In this document: positions 51,965 through 59,961 of the stretch, in pieces
Numbering within the stretch: the stretch's first letter is position 1
How the letters are laid out: each line of letters starts with the position of its first letter
NCBI RefSeq assembly: GCF_000717055.1
Contig: NZ_JNXI01000035.1
Coordinates: 28,112 to 92,111, forward strand
Length of the DNA stretch: 64,000 nucleotides
Direction: 5' to 3'
Origin: Streptomyces iakyrus
Lineage (GTDB): Bacteria > Actinomycetota > Actinomycetes > Streptomycetales > Streptomycetaceae
The notes under the pieces: model-generated
Seen by the model: the letters and a program-made list of their open reading frames with translations, nothing else
What the model was told of the DNA's origin: nothing
The model's database searches: none
Translations under genes and position numbers: made by a program

Positions 51965-52717
51965 TCATCCCTGCCCGTCTGCCGTCGGTCCTGTCGCCGC
52001 CGCGGCCGCGCCGGACCGTTCGAGGTACGTGTGCAGGGCGCCCGCGCCCTCGATCATCACCCTGCTGCGGGCGGTCAGCGCCTGGCCGCGGGCCGCGACG
52101 GCGGCGCGCAGGGCCGCACTGCTGCCCTCCCGCCGCAGCCCCTCCAGCACCGGCCTGATCTGGTCGAACACGTAGTGGCTGCGGCGCAGGGTGTGCACGA
52201 GCCGGGCGTCGCGCACGTCGGCCGTTTCGTAGATCCGGTAGCCCGTCCCGCGTTCGCGCCCCGGCGTGAGCAGCCCGGCCCCCTCCCACACCCGCAGCGC
52301 GGACGTCCGCACGCCCAGCAGCGCGGCCACCTCGCCGATGCGCAGGCCGCCGGCGCGGGGGAGCGGGGCCGGGGGTTCCAGCGCCAGCAGTTCCAGGGCC
52401 TCGCTCGCCGCCCGCAGGGACACCCGCTCCTCGTGCAGGGCGGCATGCGCGGCGTCGACCAGCGCGAGCGCGCCCGGGACGTCCCCCGCGTGCAGGTTCC
52501 CCATGATCCCCGCCGCCGTCACCGGCCCGTACCCCCGCATCAGCGCCCGGTACGCCAGCAGCGCACCGCGGTGCGCCTCCCCGAAGACGCGGTAGCCGGA
52601 CGCGGTCCGCGCGGCCGGCGGGAGCACCCCGGCGTCCTCGTAGTTGCGGATCTGCTGCGCCGAGACACCGGCCAGCCGGGCCAGGTCGACGGGGCGGAGG
52701 CGGCGGTCGTTCGTCAT
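51965..52717 (-). CDS. Regulator with two MerR-type HTH domains
   Basis: 250 residues. The first HTH (residues about 6-45: PVDLARLAGVSAQQIRNYED, then TASGYRVF) and a second (about 124-165: RIGEVAALLGVRTSALRVWE, then GTGYRIYETADVRDARLV) are each complete MerR DNA-binding domains in one chain, separated by a helical region. This resembles TioE-type MerR regulators. ATG 52715-52717 lacks a good ribosome site, so the mRNA may be leaderless. It heads a two-gene unit with the deaminase. Confidence 0.82.
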   Translation of the reverse strand: MTNDRRLRPVDLARLAGVSAQQIRNYEDAGVLPPAARTASGYRVFGEAHRGALLAYRALMRGYGPVTAAGIMGNLHAGDVPGALALVDAAHAALHEERVSLRAASEALELLALEPPAPLPRAGGLRIGEVAALLGVRTSALRVWEGAGLLTPGRERGTGYRIYETADVRDARLVHTLRRSHYVFDQIRPVLEGLRREGSSAALRAAVAARGQALTARSRVMIEGAGALHTYLERSGAAAAATGPTADGQG

Positions 52718-52759
52718 CGATTTGAAGGTTACGGCAGGAAACAGCCGGTGGAACCTCCC

Positions 52760-52793
52760 CAAGTCTCAATACAGCGCTTAAATCGAAGACTTG
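52760..52793. promoter_or_regulatory. MerR-type operator candidate CAAGTCT-n20-AGACTTG
   Basis: Perfect 7-bp arms separated by 20 bp, in the 81-bp divergent gap between the double-MerR gene and the uvrA-like pseudogene. The spacing fits MerR-family operators, which span a long promoter spacer. It is the most A+T-rich part of the gap. Confidence 0.55.
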
Positions 52794-52798
52794 AAGGA

Positions 52799-53688
52799 AT
52801 GGACGACTGCATCCGCGTCACCGGCGCACGTGAACGGGCCGAGCAGCAAGGTCTGGTGAAGCAGCCCTGCGCGGAGTGCGGCGGGACCCGGCTGTGCGCC
52901 CCGGCCCGGGCGGTGACCGTGCACGGCCACCACCGTCGTCGAGGCCGCCCGGCTGCCGCTGACCGACCTCTGCACCTGGCTGGCCGGCCTGCGCGAGCGG
53001 TCGGGCGGGGACGAGTGGCTGCTCGTGGAGCCGGTCGTCGCCGACCTGGTGGAGCGGGTCCGGCGCCTGCTGGACGTCGGCGTCGGCTACCTCACCTGGG
53101 CCAGGCGACCGCTGCGAACGCTGCGAGGGCGCCGGTGTGCTGACGGTCCGCATGCACTTCCTGCCCGCGGTCCCGGTGCGCTGCCCGGGCTGCCGGGGGC
53201 GGCGCTTCCGGCCCGAGGTGCTCGCCGTCCGGTACGCGGGCCACGACATCGCCCAGGTGCTGGAGGCGACGGTCGACGAGGCGCTGGAGGTCTTCCGGGA
53301 CGTGCCCGCCGTGGCCGGGCGGCTGTGCCGCATGGCAGACGTGGGCCTCGGCTACCTCCCCCTGGGCCAGCCGGCCACCACGCTGTCCGGCGGCGAGGCC
53401 CAGCGCCTGAAGCTGGCGAAGGAGTTGGGCCGCAGGGCGAGCGACCGCACGCTGTACGTCCTCGACGAACCGACGACGGGCCTGCACGCCGCGGACACGG
53501 CCCGGCTGCTGGACGCCCTGCAACGTCTGGTGGACGCGGGCCACTCCGTCATCACCATCGAGCACAACACGGACGTCATGCGGGCCTCCGACTGGCTGAT
53601 CGACCTCGGGCCGGTCGGCGGGGCGGGCGGCGGAAGGGTGATGGCGGAGGGGGCGGGATGGGCTGCGCCCGGTTCGGGTGCGTCGTAG
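52799..53688 (+). pseudogene. UvrA-like ABC ATPase, decayed by deletions and frameshifts
   Basis: Three separate pieces of an excinuclease-A-like protein in order. MDDCIRVTGARER is the N-terminus. A piece of the first cassette follows (CAECGGTRLCAPARAV; after a +1 shift near 52925-52929, the region ending VGVGYLT). The end of the protein comes last, in a third frame: CERCEGAGVLTVRMHFL (zinc-finger region), TLSGGEAQRLKLAKELG (signature), LDEPTTGLH (Walker B). Full-length proteins have about 750-950 residues. Both Walker A motifs are absent. Non-functional. The starting family was probably the UvrA2 or drug-resistance UvrA-like group. Confidence 0.85.
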
Positions 53689-53756
53689 GCTCGTGCATAT
53701 CGGGGTTTTCGCGTCAAAAGGCGAGACTCAGATGCGCCTTCTGATGGTGCACGAGC
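53689..53756 (+). promoter_or_regulatory. Nested inverted repeats before the ferritin-like gene
   Basis: GCTCGTGCA (53689-53697) pairs with TGCACGAGC (53748-53756), and between them AAGGCG and CGCCTT form an inner stem with an 11-nt loop. The structure ends 21 bp before the ATG. It may be a leader RNA fold, or the terminator of the decayed upstream gene. Confidence 0.4.
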
Positions 53757-53777
53757 ACGGCGGGGAAGTGACGTCCC

Positions 53778-54845
53778 ATGGCGACATTCGTCAGCTATCA
53801 GAGCAGCAGAATCGTCGAATTGATGGACGCGCGTGCGGATCAGCGCGATGCCGAATGGTTGAAGGACGCACTTCAGCAGGCCGTCATGCTGGAACTCTCG
53901 ACGCTTCCGCCGTATCTGTGCGCCCTGTGGTCCATCGAGGACCAGGAATCCGACGTCGCCCAGGCCATTCGCCGCGTCGTCTTCGACGAGATGTCGCATC
54001 TGGGGCTCGCCGGAAATCTGCTGACGACGATCGGTGGCATGCCCCGCCTCGCCGACGCCCGCACGGCACCGAAATACCCCGGCCCGCTGCCCGGGGGCGT
54101 GCGCCCGGACCTGGACGTCTTCCTGAGCGGACTGACCAAGGATTCCCTGGAGCTTTTCTCCCGCATCGAGGAGCCGGACGACCCGGTCACGGTGGAAAGC
54201 AGCGGGCACACGTCCATCGGGGCCTTCTACTCGGCGATCGGCGAGGCGTTCCGGCAGCATCCGGAGCTGATCACCGGTACCCAGCAGATACGCCGGCTCA
54301 TGTCGCACCACGGCGAGGGCAACGACGTGCTGGAGATCACCTCGCTCGCAGGCGCCGAGAAGGCCATCGGCATCATCAAGGAGCAGGGCGAGGGCACGGC
54401 GGCCTCGCCGGAGAATCCGCACCCCGGAGAGCAGGGGGAACTCGCCCACTTCTACGTTTTCCGGGAACTGTTCCACGGCCGGAGGCTGGTCAGGACGTCG
54501 GAGAACCCCGACCGGTGGGAATTCGCCGGGGACGCCATAGCGATGCCCTCGGCCCTGCCCATGGGGAAGGTCCCGGCAGGCGGCTGGGAAGCCGGGGGCC
54601 TGCCGGCACCGGACGACGAGACGAGGCAGCGGCTGGTCGAAGTCAACCTCCAGTACAGCGCGATGCTGAGGTTCCTCGAACAGGCCTGGCAGGCCACCGC
54701 GACGGCCATGATGCAGAGCAGGCTCGCGGCCGCCGTGACCCGGATGCGGATGCTCGTCGAGCCCTCTCAGCTCCTGATGCAGCGCGCCCTGCCCGACGGC
54801 AGCGGCAAGACCTACGGCCCGGAATTCAGATACGTGGATCCCTGA
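53778..54845 (+). CDS. Ferritin-like protein of the VioB/RebD type
   Basis: 355 residues. QQAVMLELSTLPPYLCALWSI with VVFDEMSHLGLAGNLL gives the Glu and Glu-x-x-His ligands of a ferritin-like four-helix bundle, and HFYVFRELFHGRRL supplies a further Glu/His pair. This matches the ferritin-like domain family that includes the iminophenyl-pyruvate dimer synthases VioB and RebD, although these are much longer and part of bisindole clusters. No such cluster is present. Substrate unknown. ATG 53778 has GGGGAAG upstream. Its end overlaps the next gene, on the other strand, by 20 bp. Confidence 0.78.
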   Translation: MATFVSYQSSRIVELMDARADQRDAEWLKDALQQAVMLELSTLPPYLCALWSIEDQESDVAQAIRRVVFDEMSHLGLAGNLLTTIGGMPRLADARTAPKYPGPLPGGVRPDLDVFLSGLTKDSLELFSRIEEPDDPVTVESSGHTSIGAFYSAIGEAFRQHPELITGTQQIRRLMSHHGEGNDVLEITSLAGAEKAIGIIKEQGEGTAASPENPHPGEQGELAHFYVFRELFHGRRLVRTSENPDRWEFAGDAIAMPSALPMGKVPAGGWEAGGLPAPDDETRQRLVEVNLQYSAMLRFLEQAWQATATAMMQSRLAAAVTRMRMLVEPSQLLMQRALPDGSGKTYGPEFRYVDP

Positions 54846-55464
54846 TCGCCGACTGACCGGGCGTGACCTGTTCGAGCACGGCGTAGTCCGCGAAGCAGCG
54901 GCGGTAGCGCAGGTGCCTCGTCTCCTGGGTGTGCCTGCGCTGCCACTCCTCCACCTCGCCGGGTGCCTGGCACGGGCCCGAGCCCGCCCCGCAGTCCTGC
55001 TCCTCGCCGGAGACGCAGTACGCCTCGTACTCGGGCTGCGCCGACGCGTCCTGCACGATCGTGTACGGCACGTACCGGAAGATCCTGCGGCCGGTGATTT
55101 CCCCGCCGTGCTCGTCGCGTTGGTGCTGGCGCAGCAGCACGTTCGCGTCCGTCACGGCACTGCCGTCGAACGCCGCGCGTGCGCGGTCCCGCCGCAGCGC
55201 CAGTTCCTCGCACGCCGCACACCCGGGCACCGGGGAGGGCGGCCGGGCCGGATCGGCCGACAGGCCCTCCCTGGAACGGTCGTTGAGCGCCCGCACGCCC
55301 GCGCTGAGCCGCTCCTCCGGTGTCGCCTCGCGGATCCTCGCCGGGTCCGCCTGCCATTCGCGGCCGCCGCCGACCGGCCGCAGCATCACGTACGGGCCGG
55401 TCCTGTCCTGGTACTCGCCGACCTTGCACGTCTGCGGGTCGTAGACGAGCGTTCCCGGTTCCAT
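54826..55464 (-). CDS. Hypothetical protein, two streptomycete domains joined
   Basis: 212 residues from ATG 55462-55464, which has GGAGGTG 6 bp upstream. The N-terminal 80 residues (PGTLVYDPQTCKVGEYQDRTG, RPVGGGREWQADPARIREATPEERLSAG in outline) resemble small streptomycete proteins found near DUF397/DUF5753 genes. The C-terminal part (RYVPYTIVQDASAQPEYEAYCV to WQRRHTQETRHLRYRRCF) resembles the DUF7848 type, with a zinc-finger-like set of Cys and His. The two usually occur as separate genes, so this looks like a fusion. Function unknown. Confidence 0.65.
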   Translation of the reverse strand: MEPGTLVYDPQTCKVGEYQDRTGPYVMLRPVGGGREWQADPARIREATPEERLSAGVRALNDRSREGLSADPARPPSPVPGCAACEELALRRDRARAAFDGSAVTDANVLLRQHQRDEHGGEITGRRIFRYVPYTIVQDASAQPEYEAYCVSGEEQDCGAGSGPCQAPGEVEEWQRRHTQETRHLRYRRCFADYAVLEQVTPGQSAIRDPRI

Positions 55465-55569
55465 TTCGCGCACCTCCGTCACTCTGGGTGTATCGAGCGT
55501 TGCGCACGGGAACAGTCCGGTTCAATGCTTGGCGTGTGACACCGGTGCTTTGTCACGGAGGGGGGAGCC

Positions 55570-56508
55570 GTGAGCCGACGGAACGGCGGGGCGAGTACGG
55601 CGGCGGTGTTCGGAGAGGTCCTGCGGCACTTCCGCGAGGCCGCGCTGCTCACGCAGGAGGGCCTGGCCCGACAGATCCCGTGCGACCGCTCGCACGTGGC
55701 GCGGGTCGAGGGCGGTACGAGGGTTCCGCAGGACACGTTCGCCAAGACCTGTGACGAACTGTTGGGCACGGGTGGGGTGTTGGTGCGGCTGTGGGCCCGG
55801 ATCGACTGGTATCCGCAGGTGGAGCATCCGGACTGGTTCCGGCGGCGGGCGGAGATGGACGAGGTGGCCGTCTCCCTCCGGGAGTACCAGGAGCGGGTGA
55901 TGCCGGGCTTGTTGCAGACGGCGGATTATGCGCAGTCGCTGTTCTCCCTGCTGGTGAGCGGCGAGGAACTGGAGGAGCGCGTGCGGGCGCGACTGAGTCG
56001 CCAGCAGCGTTTCCTGGCGGAGGGCGGCCCTCTGTACCTCGTCGTCCTCGACGAGAGCTGCCTGCGCAACGTGATCGGCAGCCCGGCCGTGATGAGGGAC
56101 CAGTGCGCGCACTTGCTCGACGTCGGACGGCGGCCCAATATCCGGATCCAGGTCGCGCCTGCCTCGCGCCTCGGCCTGTTCCGCCCCAGTGGTTCCATGT
56201 CGCTGATCAAGCTGCCCGACGGGCACGACTGGGTCTACTCGGAATCGCTGGATCGCGGCCATTTCAACGACGATCCGGCCCTCTTCGCGCGCCATAGCCA
56301 CACCTATGATGTGCTCAGGGCGGACGCCCTGTCAGCTCCCCAGTCCGCCGCTCTGATCCACGAGACGATGGAGAGGTACGCGCATCATGGACGGGAACTC
56401 GCTGACCTGGATCAGGAGCAGCTACAGCGACGCCAACGGCGGCAACTGCATAGAAATAGCCCCCGGTTTCCCCGAAGCCGTCCCCGTGCGCGACAGCAAG
56501 AACCCTGA
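55570..56508 (+). CDS. XRE-family regulator with DUF5753 domain (Scr1-type)
   Basis: 312 residues. The HTH at about 12-65 (LRHFREAALLTQEGLARQIPCDRSHVARVEGG) is followed by a DUF5753 domain (VMPGLLQTADYAQSL, ARLSRQQRFL, DESCLRNVIG, QVAPASRLGLF). Such proteins act with a partner DUF397 protein in development or stress control (WhiJ-type loci). GTG 55570 has GGAGGGGGG upstream. The protein should end near ERYAHH, but its frame continues about 40 codons through the DUF397 gene as an Arg/Gln-rich tail. The normal stop seems to have been lost. Confidence 0.9.
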   Translation: MSRRNGGASTAAVFGEVLRHFREAALLTQEGLARQIPCDRSHVARVEGGTRVPQDTFAKTCDELLGTGGVLVRLWARIDWYPQVEHPDWFRRRAEMDEVAVSLREYQERVMPGLLQTADYAQSLFSLLVSGEELEERVRARLSRQQRFLAEGGPLYLVVLDESCLRNVIGSPAVMRDQCAHLLDVGRRPNIRIQVAPASRLGLFRPSGSMSLIKLPDGHDWVYSESLDRGHFNDDPALFARHSHTYDVLRADALSAPQSAALIHETMERYAHHGRELADLDQEQLQRRQRRQLHRNSPRFPRSRPRARQQEP

Positions 56509-56566
56509 CGGGCCGGTCCTGGTCGTGGGCCGCTCCGCCTGGTCGGCGTTCACGGCCGCTCTCTGA
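56387..56566 (+). CDS. DUF397 domain protein
   Basis: 59 residues, too short for many gene finders. LTWIRSSYSDANGGNCIEIA, PVRDSKNPDGPVL and the closing WSAFTAAL are the full DUF397 pattern. Partner of the upstream DUF5753 regulator. Its ATG 56387 lies inside the 3' end of that gene in another frame, with a 122-bp overlap instead of the usual few bases, and GAGAGG is a possible ribosome site 11 bp before it. Confidence 0.88.
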   Translation: MDGNSLTWIRSSYSDANGGNCIEIAPGFPEAVPVRDSKNPDGPVLVVGRSAWSAFTAAL

Positions 56567-56569
56567 CGA

Positions 56570-56857
56570 TCACGGCTCGTCCCGCTTGGGGTCCTCGTCC
56601 TTGTCCTGGTCGAGCGACTTCAGGAAGTCGGGATTGTCATCCGGCGCCACCCACTTCCGGGGACGCTCCGCCGCCGGCACCCGCTTCTTGCCGGCGATGA
56701 GCCAGGAGATCGACCCGACGAGCGGAAACAGCAGGACAAGGATCGCCCACAGCGGCTTGGGCATGTGACGGATCTCGTCGTCCTTCGTGCTGATGCAGTC
56801 GATGAACGCGTACACGCTGAGCGCCAGCGGCACGAGGAACATCAGTACCCGGAGCAT
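56570..56857 (-). CDS. PLDc_N-type small membrane protein
   Basis: 95 residues. Two membrane helices ([19 protein letters not shown] and [21 protein letters not shown]) separated by a short charged loop, then a cytoplasmic tail ending DEDPKRDEP. This is the phospholipase-D nuclease N-terminal (PLDc_N) pattern common in actinobacteria. ATG 56855-56857 has GAGAGG 5 bp upstream. It is divergent from the ubiD-like gene. Role unknown. Confidence 0.85.
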   Translation of the reverse strand: MLRVLMFLVPLALSVYAFIDCISTKDDEIRHMPKPLWAILVLLFPLVGSISWLIAGKKRVPAAERPRKWVAPDDNPDFLKSLDQDKDEDPKRDEP

Positions 56858-56911
56858 GCGGCCTCTCAGCGAAAGCGGGTGGGCGGTTCCAGGCCAGGGT
56901 AGCGGCTCGGG

Positions 56912-56924
56912 GATACTGGACCCC
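56912..56924 (+). promoter_or_regulatory. Promoter -10 for a leaderless ubiD-like mRNA
   Basis: GATACT (56912-56917) ends 7 bp before the ATG, and no ribosome binding sequence lies between. Transcription would start at or next to the start codon, giving a leaderless mRNA. Confidence 0.5.
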
Positions 56925-58376
56925 ATGGCTTACGACGATCTTCGCTCCCTGCTCAGGGCGCTGGAGCGCGAGGGCGACCTCAAGCGCATCAAGGCCGAGG
57001 TGGACCCGTACCTGGAGGTCGGGGAGATCGTCGACCGGGTGCAGAAGTCCGGCGGCCCCGCCCTGCTCTTCGAGAACGTCCGCGGGTCGAGCATGCCCCT
57101 CGCGATGAACGTGTTCGGCACGGACCGGCGGCTGCTGAAGGCCCTGGGCCTCAAGTCGTACGCCGAGATCTCCGAGCGGATCGGCGGGCTGCTCAAGCCC
57201 GAGCTGCCGCACGGCTTCGTCGGCGTCCGGGAGGCCTTCGGCAAGCTCGGCGCGATGACGCACGTGCCGCCGAAGAAGGTGAAGGACGGACCGGTCCAGG
57301 AGGTCGTCCTGACCGGGGACGACGTCGACCTCGACCAGCTGCCCGCCCTCTTCACCTGGCCGAAGGACGGCGGGTCGTTCTTCAACCTGGGGCTGACCCA
57401 CACCAAGGACCCGGAGAGCGGCGTCCGCAACCTCGGGCTGTACCGGCTCCAGCGGCACGACAAGCGCACCATCGGCATGCACTGGCAGATCCACAAGGAC
57501 AGCCGGAACCACTACCAGGTGGCCGCGCGCCGGGGCGAGCGGCTGCCCGTCGCGATCGCCTTCGGCTGTCCGCCCGCCGTGACGTACGCCTCGACCGCCC
57601 CGCTGCCCGGGGACATCGACGAGTACTTGTTCGCCGGGTTCCTCGCGGGCAAGCGGATCGAGATGGTCGACTGCAAGACCGTGCCGCTCCAGGTGCCGGC
57701 GCAGGCCGAGGTCGTGATCGAGGGCTGGCTGGAGCCGGGCGAGATGCTGCCCGAGGGGCCGTTCGGCGACCACACCGGCTTCTACACGCCGCAGGAGCCC
57801 TTCCCGGCACTGAAGATCGACTGCGTCACGATGCGGAAGCGGCCGCTGCTCCAGTCGATCGTCGTGGGCCGCCCGCCGACGGAGGACGGGCCGCTGGGCC
57901 GCGCGACGGAACGCTTCTTCCTGCCGCTGCTGAAGATCATCGTGCCGGACATCGTGGACTACCACCTGCCGGAGGCGGGCGGCTTCCACAACTGCGCGAT
58001 CGTCTCGATCGACAAGAAGTACCCCAAGCACGCGCAGAAGGTCATGCACGCGATCTGGGGCGCGCACATGATGTCGCTGACCAAGCTGATCGTGGTCGTC
58101 GACTCGGACTGCGACGTGCACGATCTGCACGAGGTCGCCTGGCGGGCCCTGGGCAACACGGACTACGCCCGGGACCTGAGCATCGTCGAGGGCCCCGTCG
58201 ACCACCTCGACCACGCCTCCTACCAGCAGTTCTGGGGCGGCAAGGCCGGCATCGACGCGACGAAGAAGTGGCCCGAGGAGGGGTACACCCGCGACGGCGG
58301 CTGGCCGGACATGGTCGAGTCGGACCCGGAGACGGCGGCGAAGGTGGACCGCCGCTGGAAGGAGTACGGGCTGTGA
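56925..58376 (+). CDS. UbiD-like decarboxylase of the futalosine menaquinone pathway
   Basis: 483 residues. Menaquinone biosynthesis by the futalosine route needs removal of a carboxyl group from a naphthoate ring, done by a UbiD-type enzyme using prenylated FMN. Family features: [24 protein letters not shown] cofactor segment, [13 protein letters not shown] (catalytic Glu/Asp/His region) and [13 protein letters not shown]. Length is normal. Its stop overlaps the mqnP start (GTGA). The ubiX-like gene that would supply prenyl-FMN lies 1.6 kb downstream. Confidence 0.92.
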   Translation: MAYDDLRSLLRALEREGDLKRIKAEVDPYLEVGEIVDRVQKSGGPALLFENVRGSSMPLAMNVFGTDRRLLKALGLKSYAEISERIGGLLKPELPHGFVGVREAFGKLGAMTHVPPKKVKDGPVQEVVLTGDDVDLDQLPALFTWPKDGGSFFNLGLTHTKDPESGVRNLGLYRLQRHDKRTIGMHWQIHKDSRNHYQVAARRGERLPVAIAFGCPPAVTYASTAPLPGDIDEYLFAGFLAGKRIEMVDCKTVPLQVPAQAEVVIEGWLEPGEMLPEGPFGDHTGFYTPQEPFPALKIDCVTMRKRPLLQSIVVGRPPTEDGPLGRATERFFLPLLKIIVPDIVDYHLPEAGGFHNCAIVSIDKKYPKHAQKVMHAIWGAHMMSLTKLIVVVDSDCDVHDLHEVAWRALGNTDYARDLSIVEGPVDHLDHASYQQFWGGKAGIDATKKWPEEGYTRDGGWPDMVESDPETAAKVDRRWKEYGL

Positions 58377-59275
58377 CCTCCGCTTCCGCCGCCATCCCCC
58401 AGCCGGGACGCACCAAGGCCTTCCTGCGTCTTGTGATGATCGAGCACTCGGTCTTCGCGCTGCCCTTCGCCTACATCGCCGCGCTCACCGCGATGTTCCA
58501 GTGGGACAAGAACATCCACTGGGGCAAGCTGCTGCTGGTCACCGTCTGCATGGTGGGGCTGCGCACGTTCGCGATGGCGGTCAACCGGATCATCGACCGG
58601 GAGATCGACGCGCGCAATCCGCGCACGGCGCAGCGCGAGCTGGTGACCGGCGCGATGTCGGTGAAGCACGCCTGGACGGGCGCGCTGATCGCCCTGGCCG
58701 TCTTCCTGGGTGCCGCCGCCCTGCTGAACCCCCTGTGCCTGGCGCTGGCCCCCATCGCGGTGATCCCGATGGTGGTCTACCCGTACGGCAAGCGGTTCAC
58801 GAACTTCCCGCAGGCCATCCTCGGCCTCGCCCAGGCCATGGGCCCGGTCGGCGGCTGGCTGGCGATCTCGGGCTCCTGGTCCTGGGACGCGGTGATCCTC
58901 GGTCTCGCCGTCGGGATCTGGATCGGTGGCTTCGACCTCATCTACGCCTGCCAGGACGTGGAGACCGACCGTGAGATCGGCGTCATGTCCGTCCCGGCGC
59001 GGTTCGGCATTCCGTCGGCGATCTGGGGCGCCCGCGTCTGCCACGCCCTCACGACCGCCCTGTTCGTCTGGTACGCCCTCGCCACCGATGCCGGTGCCTT
59101 CTTCTGGCTGGGCCTGCTGATCGTCGCCGGGGCGTTCCTCTACGAGCACTCGATCGTGCGCCCCCACGACCTCTCCCGGGTGAACCGCGCCTTCTTCAGC
59201 GTCAACGGCTTCATCGGCATCGCCCTGTTCGTGTGCGCGCTGCTGGACCTGTTGGTGCGTGGCCTCACCGTGTGA
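58373..59275 (+). CDS. mqnP: Menaquinone prenyltransferase MqnP (UbiA family)
   Basis: 300 residues with about eight membrane helices. NRIIDREIDARNPRT is the first Asp-rich motif and YACQDVETDREIG the second, which bind the polyprenyl diphosphate through Mg2+. It attaches the isoprenoid chain to dihydroxynaphthoate in the membrane. GTG 58373 overlaps the ubiD-like stop. Its end overlaps the convergent rhomboid gene by 11 bp. Confidence 0.93.
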   Translation: MTSASAAIPQPGRTKAFLRLVMIEHSVFALPFAYIAALTAMFQWDKNIHWGKLLLVTVCMVGLRTFAMAVNRIIDREIDARNPRTAQRELVTGAMSVKHAWTGALIALAVFLGAAALLNPLCLALAPIAVIPMVVYPYGKRFTNFPQAILGLAQAMGPVGGWLAISGSWSWDAVILGLAVGIWIGGFDLIYACQDVETDREIGVMSVPARFGIPSAIWGARVCHALTTALFVWYALATDAGAFFWLGLLIVAGAFLYEHSIVRPHDLSRVNRAFFSVNGFIGIALFVCALLDLLVRGLTV

Positions 59276-59870
59276 GCGCGGCCGGGGCCGTGGGGCCGCG
59301 GCGGAACACGAACGCCGCCGCCACCCCCGCCAGCAGGCCCAGCAGATGGCCCTGCCAGCTGACGCCCGTCTGGGTCGGGGCCAGGCCCGCCAGGATCGAG
59401 CCGCCCCAGACCGCGGCGATCAGGACGCCCGCCAGGACGCCCCAGGGGCGACGCTCGACGAAGCCGCTGACCAGGAGGAAGCCGAAGAGGCCGAAGATCA
59501 CGCCGGAGGCACCCGCGGTGTTGGTCTGGGCCGGGGCTATGAGCCAGACGCCCAGGCCGTCCACGACGATGATCAGCGCGCAGACGAGCAGGAACCGGCG
59601 CAGGCCCGCCAGCGCGGCGAGGAAGCCGAGGACCAACAGCGGCACGGTGTTCGCCGCCAGATGGGCGAAACCGAAGTGGATGAAGGACGAGGGGACGACA
59701 TCGACCAGCTCGGACGGATCGCGCGGGGTGACGCCGAAGCCGTCCAGCGCGTGGCCCGTGGCCACGTCGACCACTTCCAGCAGCCACAGCAGCGCGACCC
59801 AGGCGAGCATCAGCTTGCCCGCGGCCAGCGCACGGTCGCTGTTCGACCACCCGGCGCGCGTATCCGACAT
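59265..59870 (-). CDS. Rhomboid family intramembrane serine protease
   Basis: 201 residues, six membrane helices. GASGVIFG places the catalytic serine at 122, and WQGHLLGLLAG gives the catalytic histidine at 175; FIHFGFAHLAANTVPLL is the conserved HxxxN-type segment. It cuts membrane proteins within the bilayer; no substrate is known. It sits on the opposite strand inside the menaquinone cluster. ATG 59868-59870. Confidence 0.92.
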   Translation of the reverse strand: MSDTRAGWSNSDRALAAGKLMLAWVALLWLLEVVDVATGHALDGFGVTPRDPSELVDVVPSSFIHFGFAHLAANTVPLLVLGFLAALAGLRRFLLVCALIIVVDGLGVWLIAPAQTNTAGASGVIFGLFGFLLVSGFVERRPWGVLAGVLIAAVWGGSILAGLAPTQTGVSWQGHLLGLLAGVAAAFVFRRGPTAPAALTR

Positions 59871-59961
59871 GGCGACCCCCAGTGCTCGCTCGTCCCCTCC
59901 GTGCAACGGCCCGCACCCCTTGGCCGGTTCCCACCCTGCGGCGCCGGATAGGCTCGGTGTT

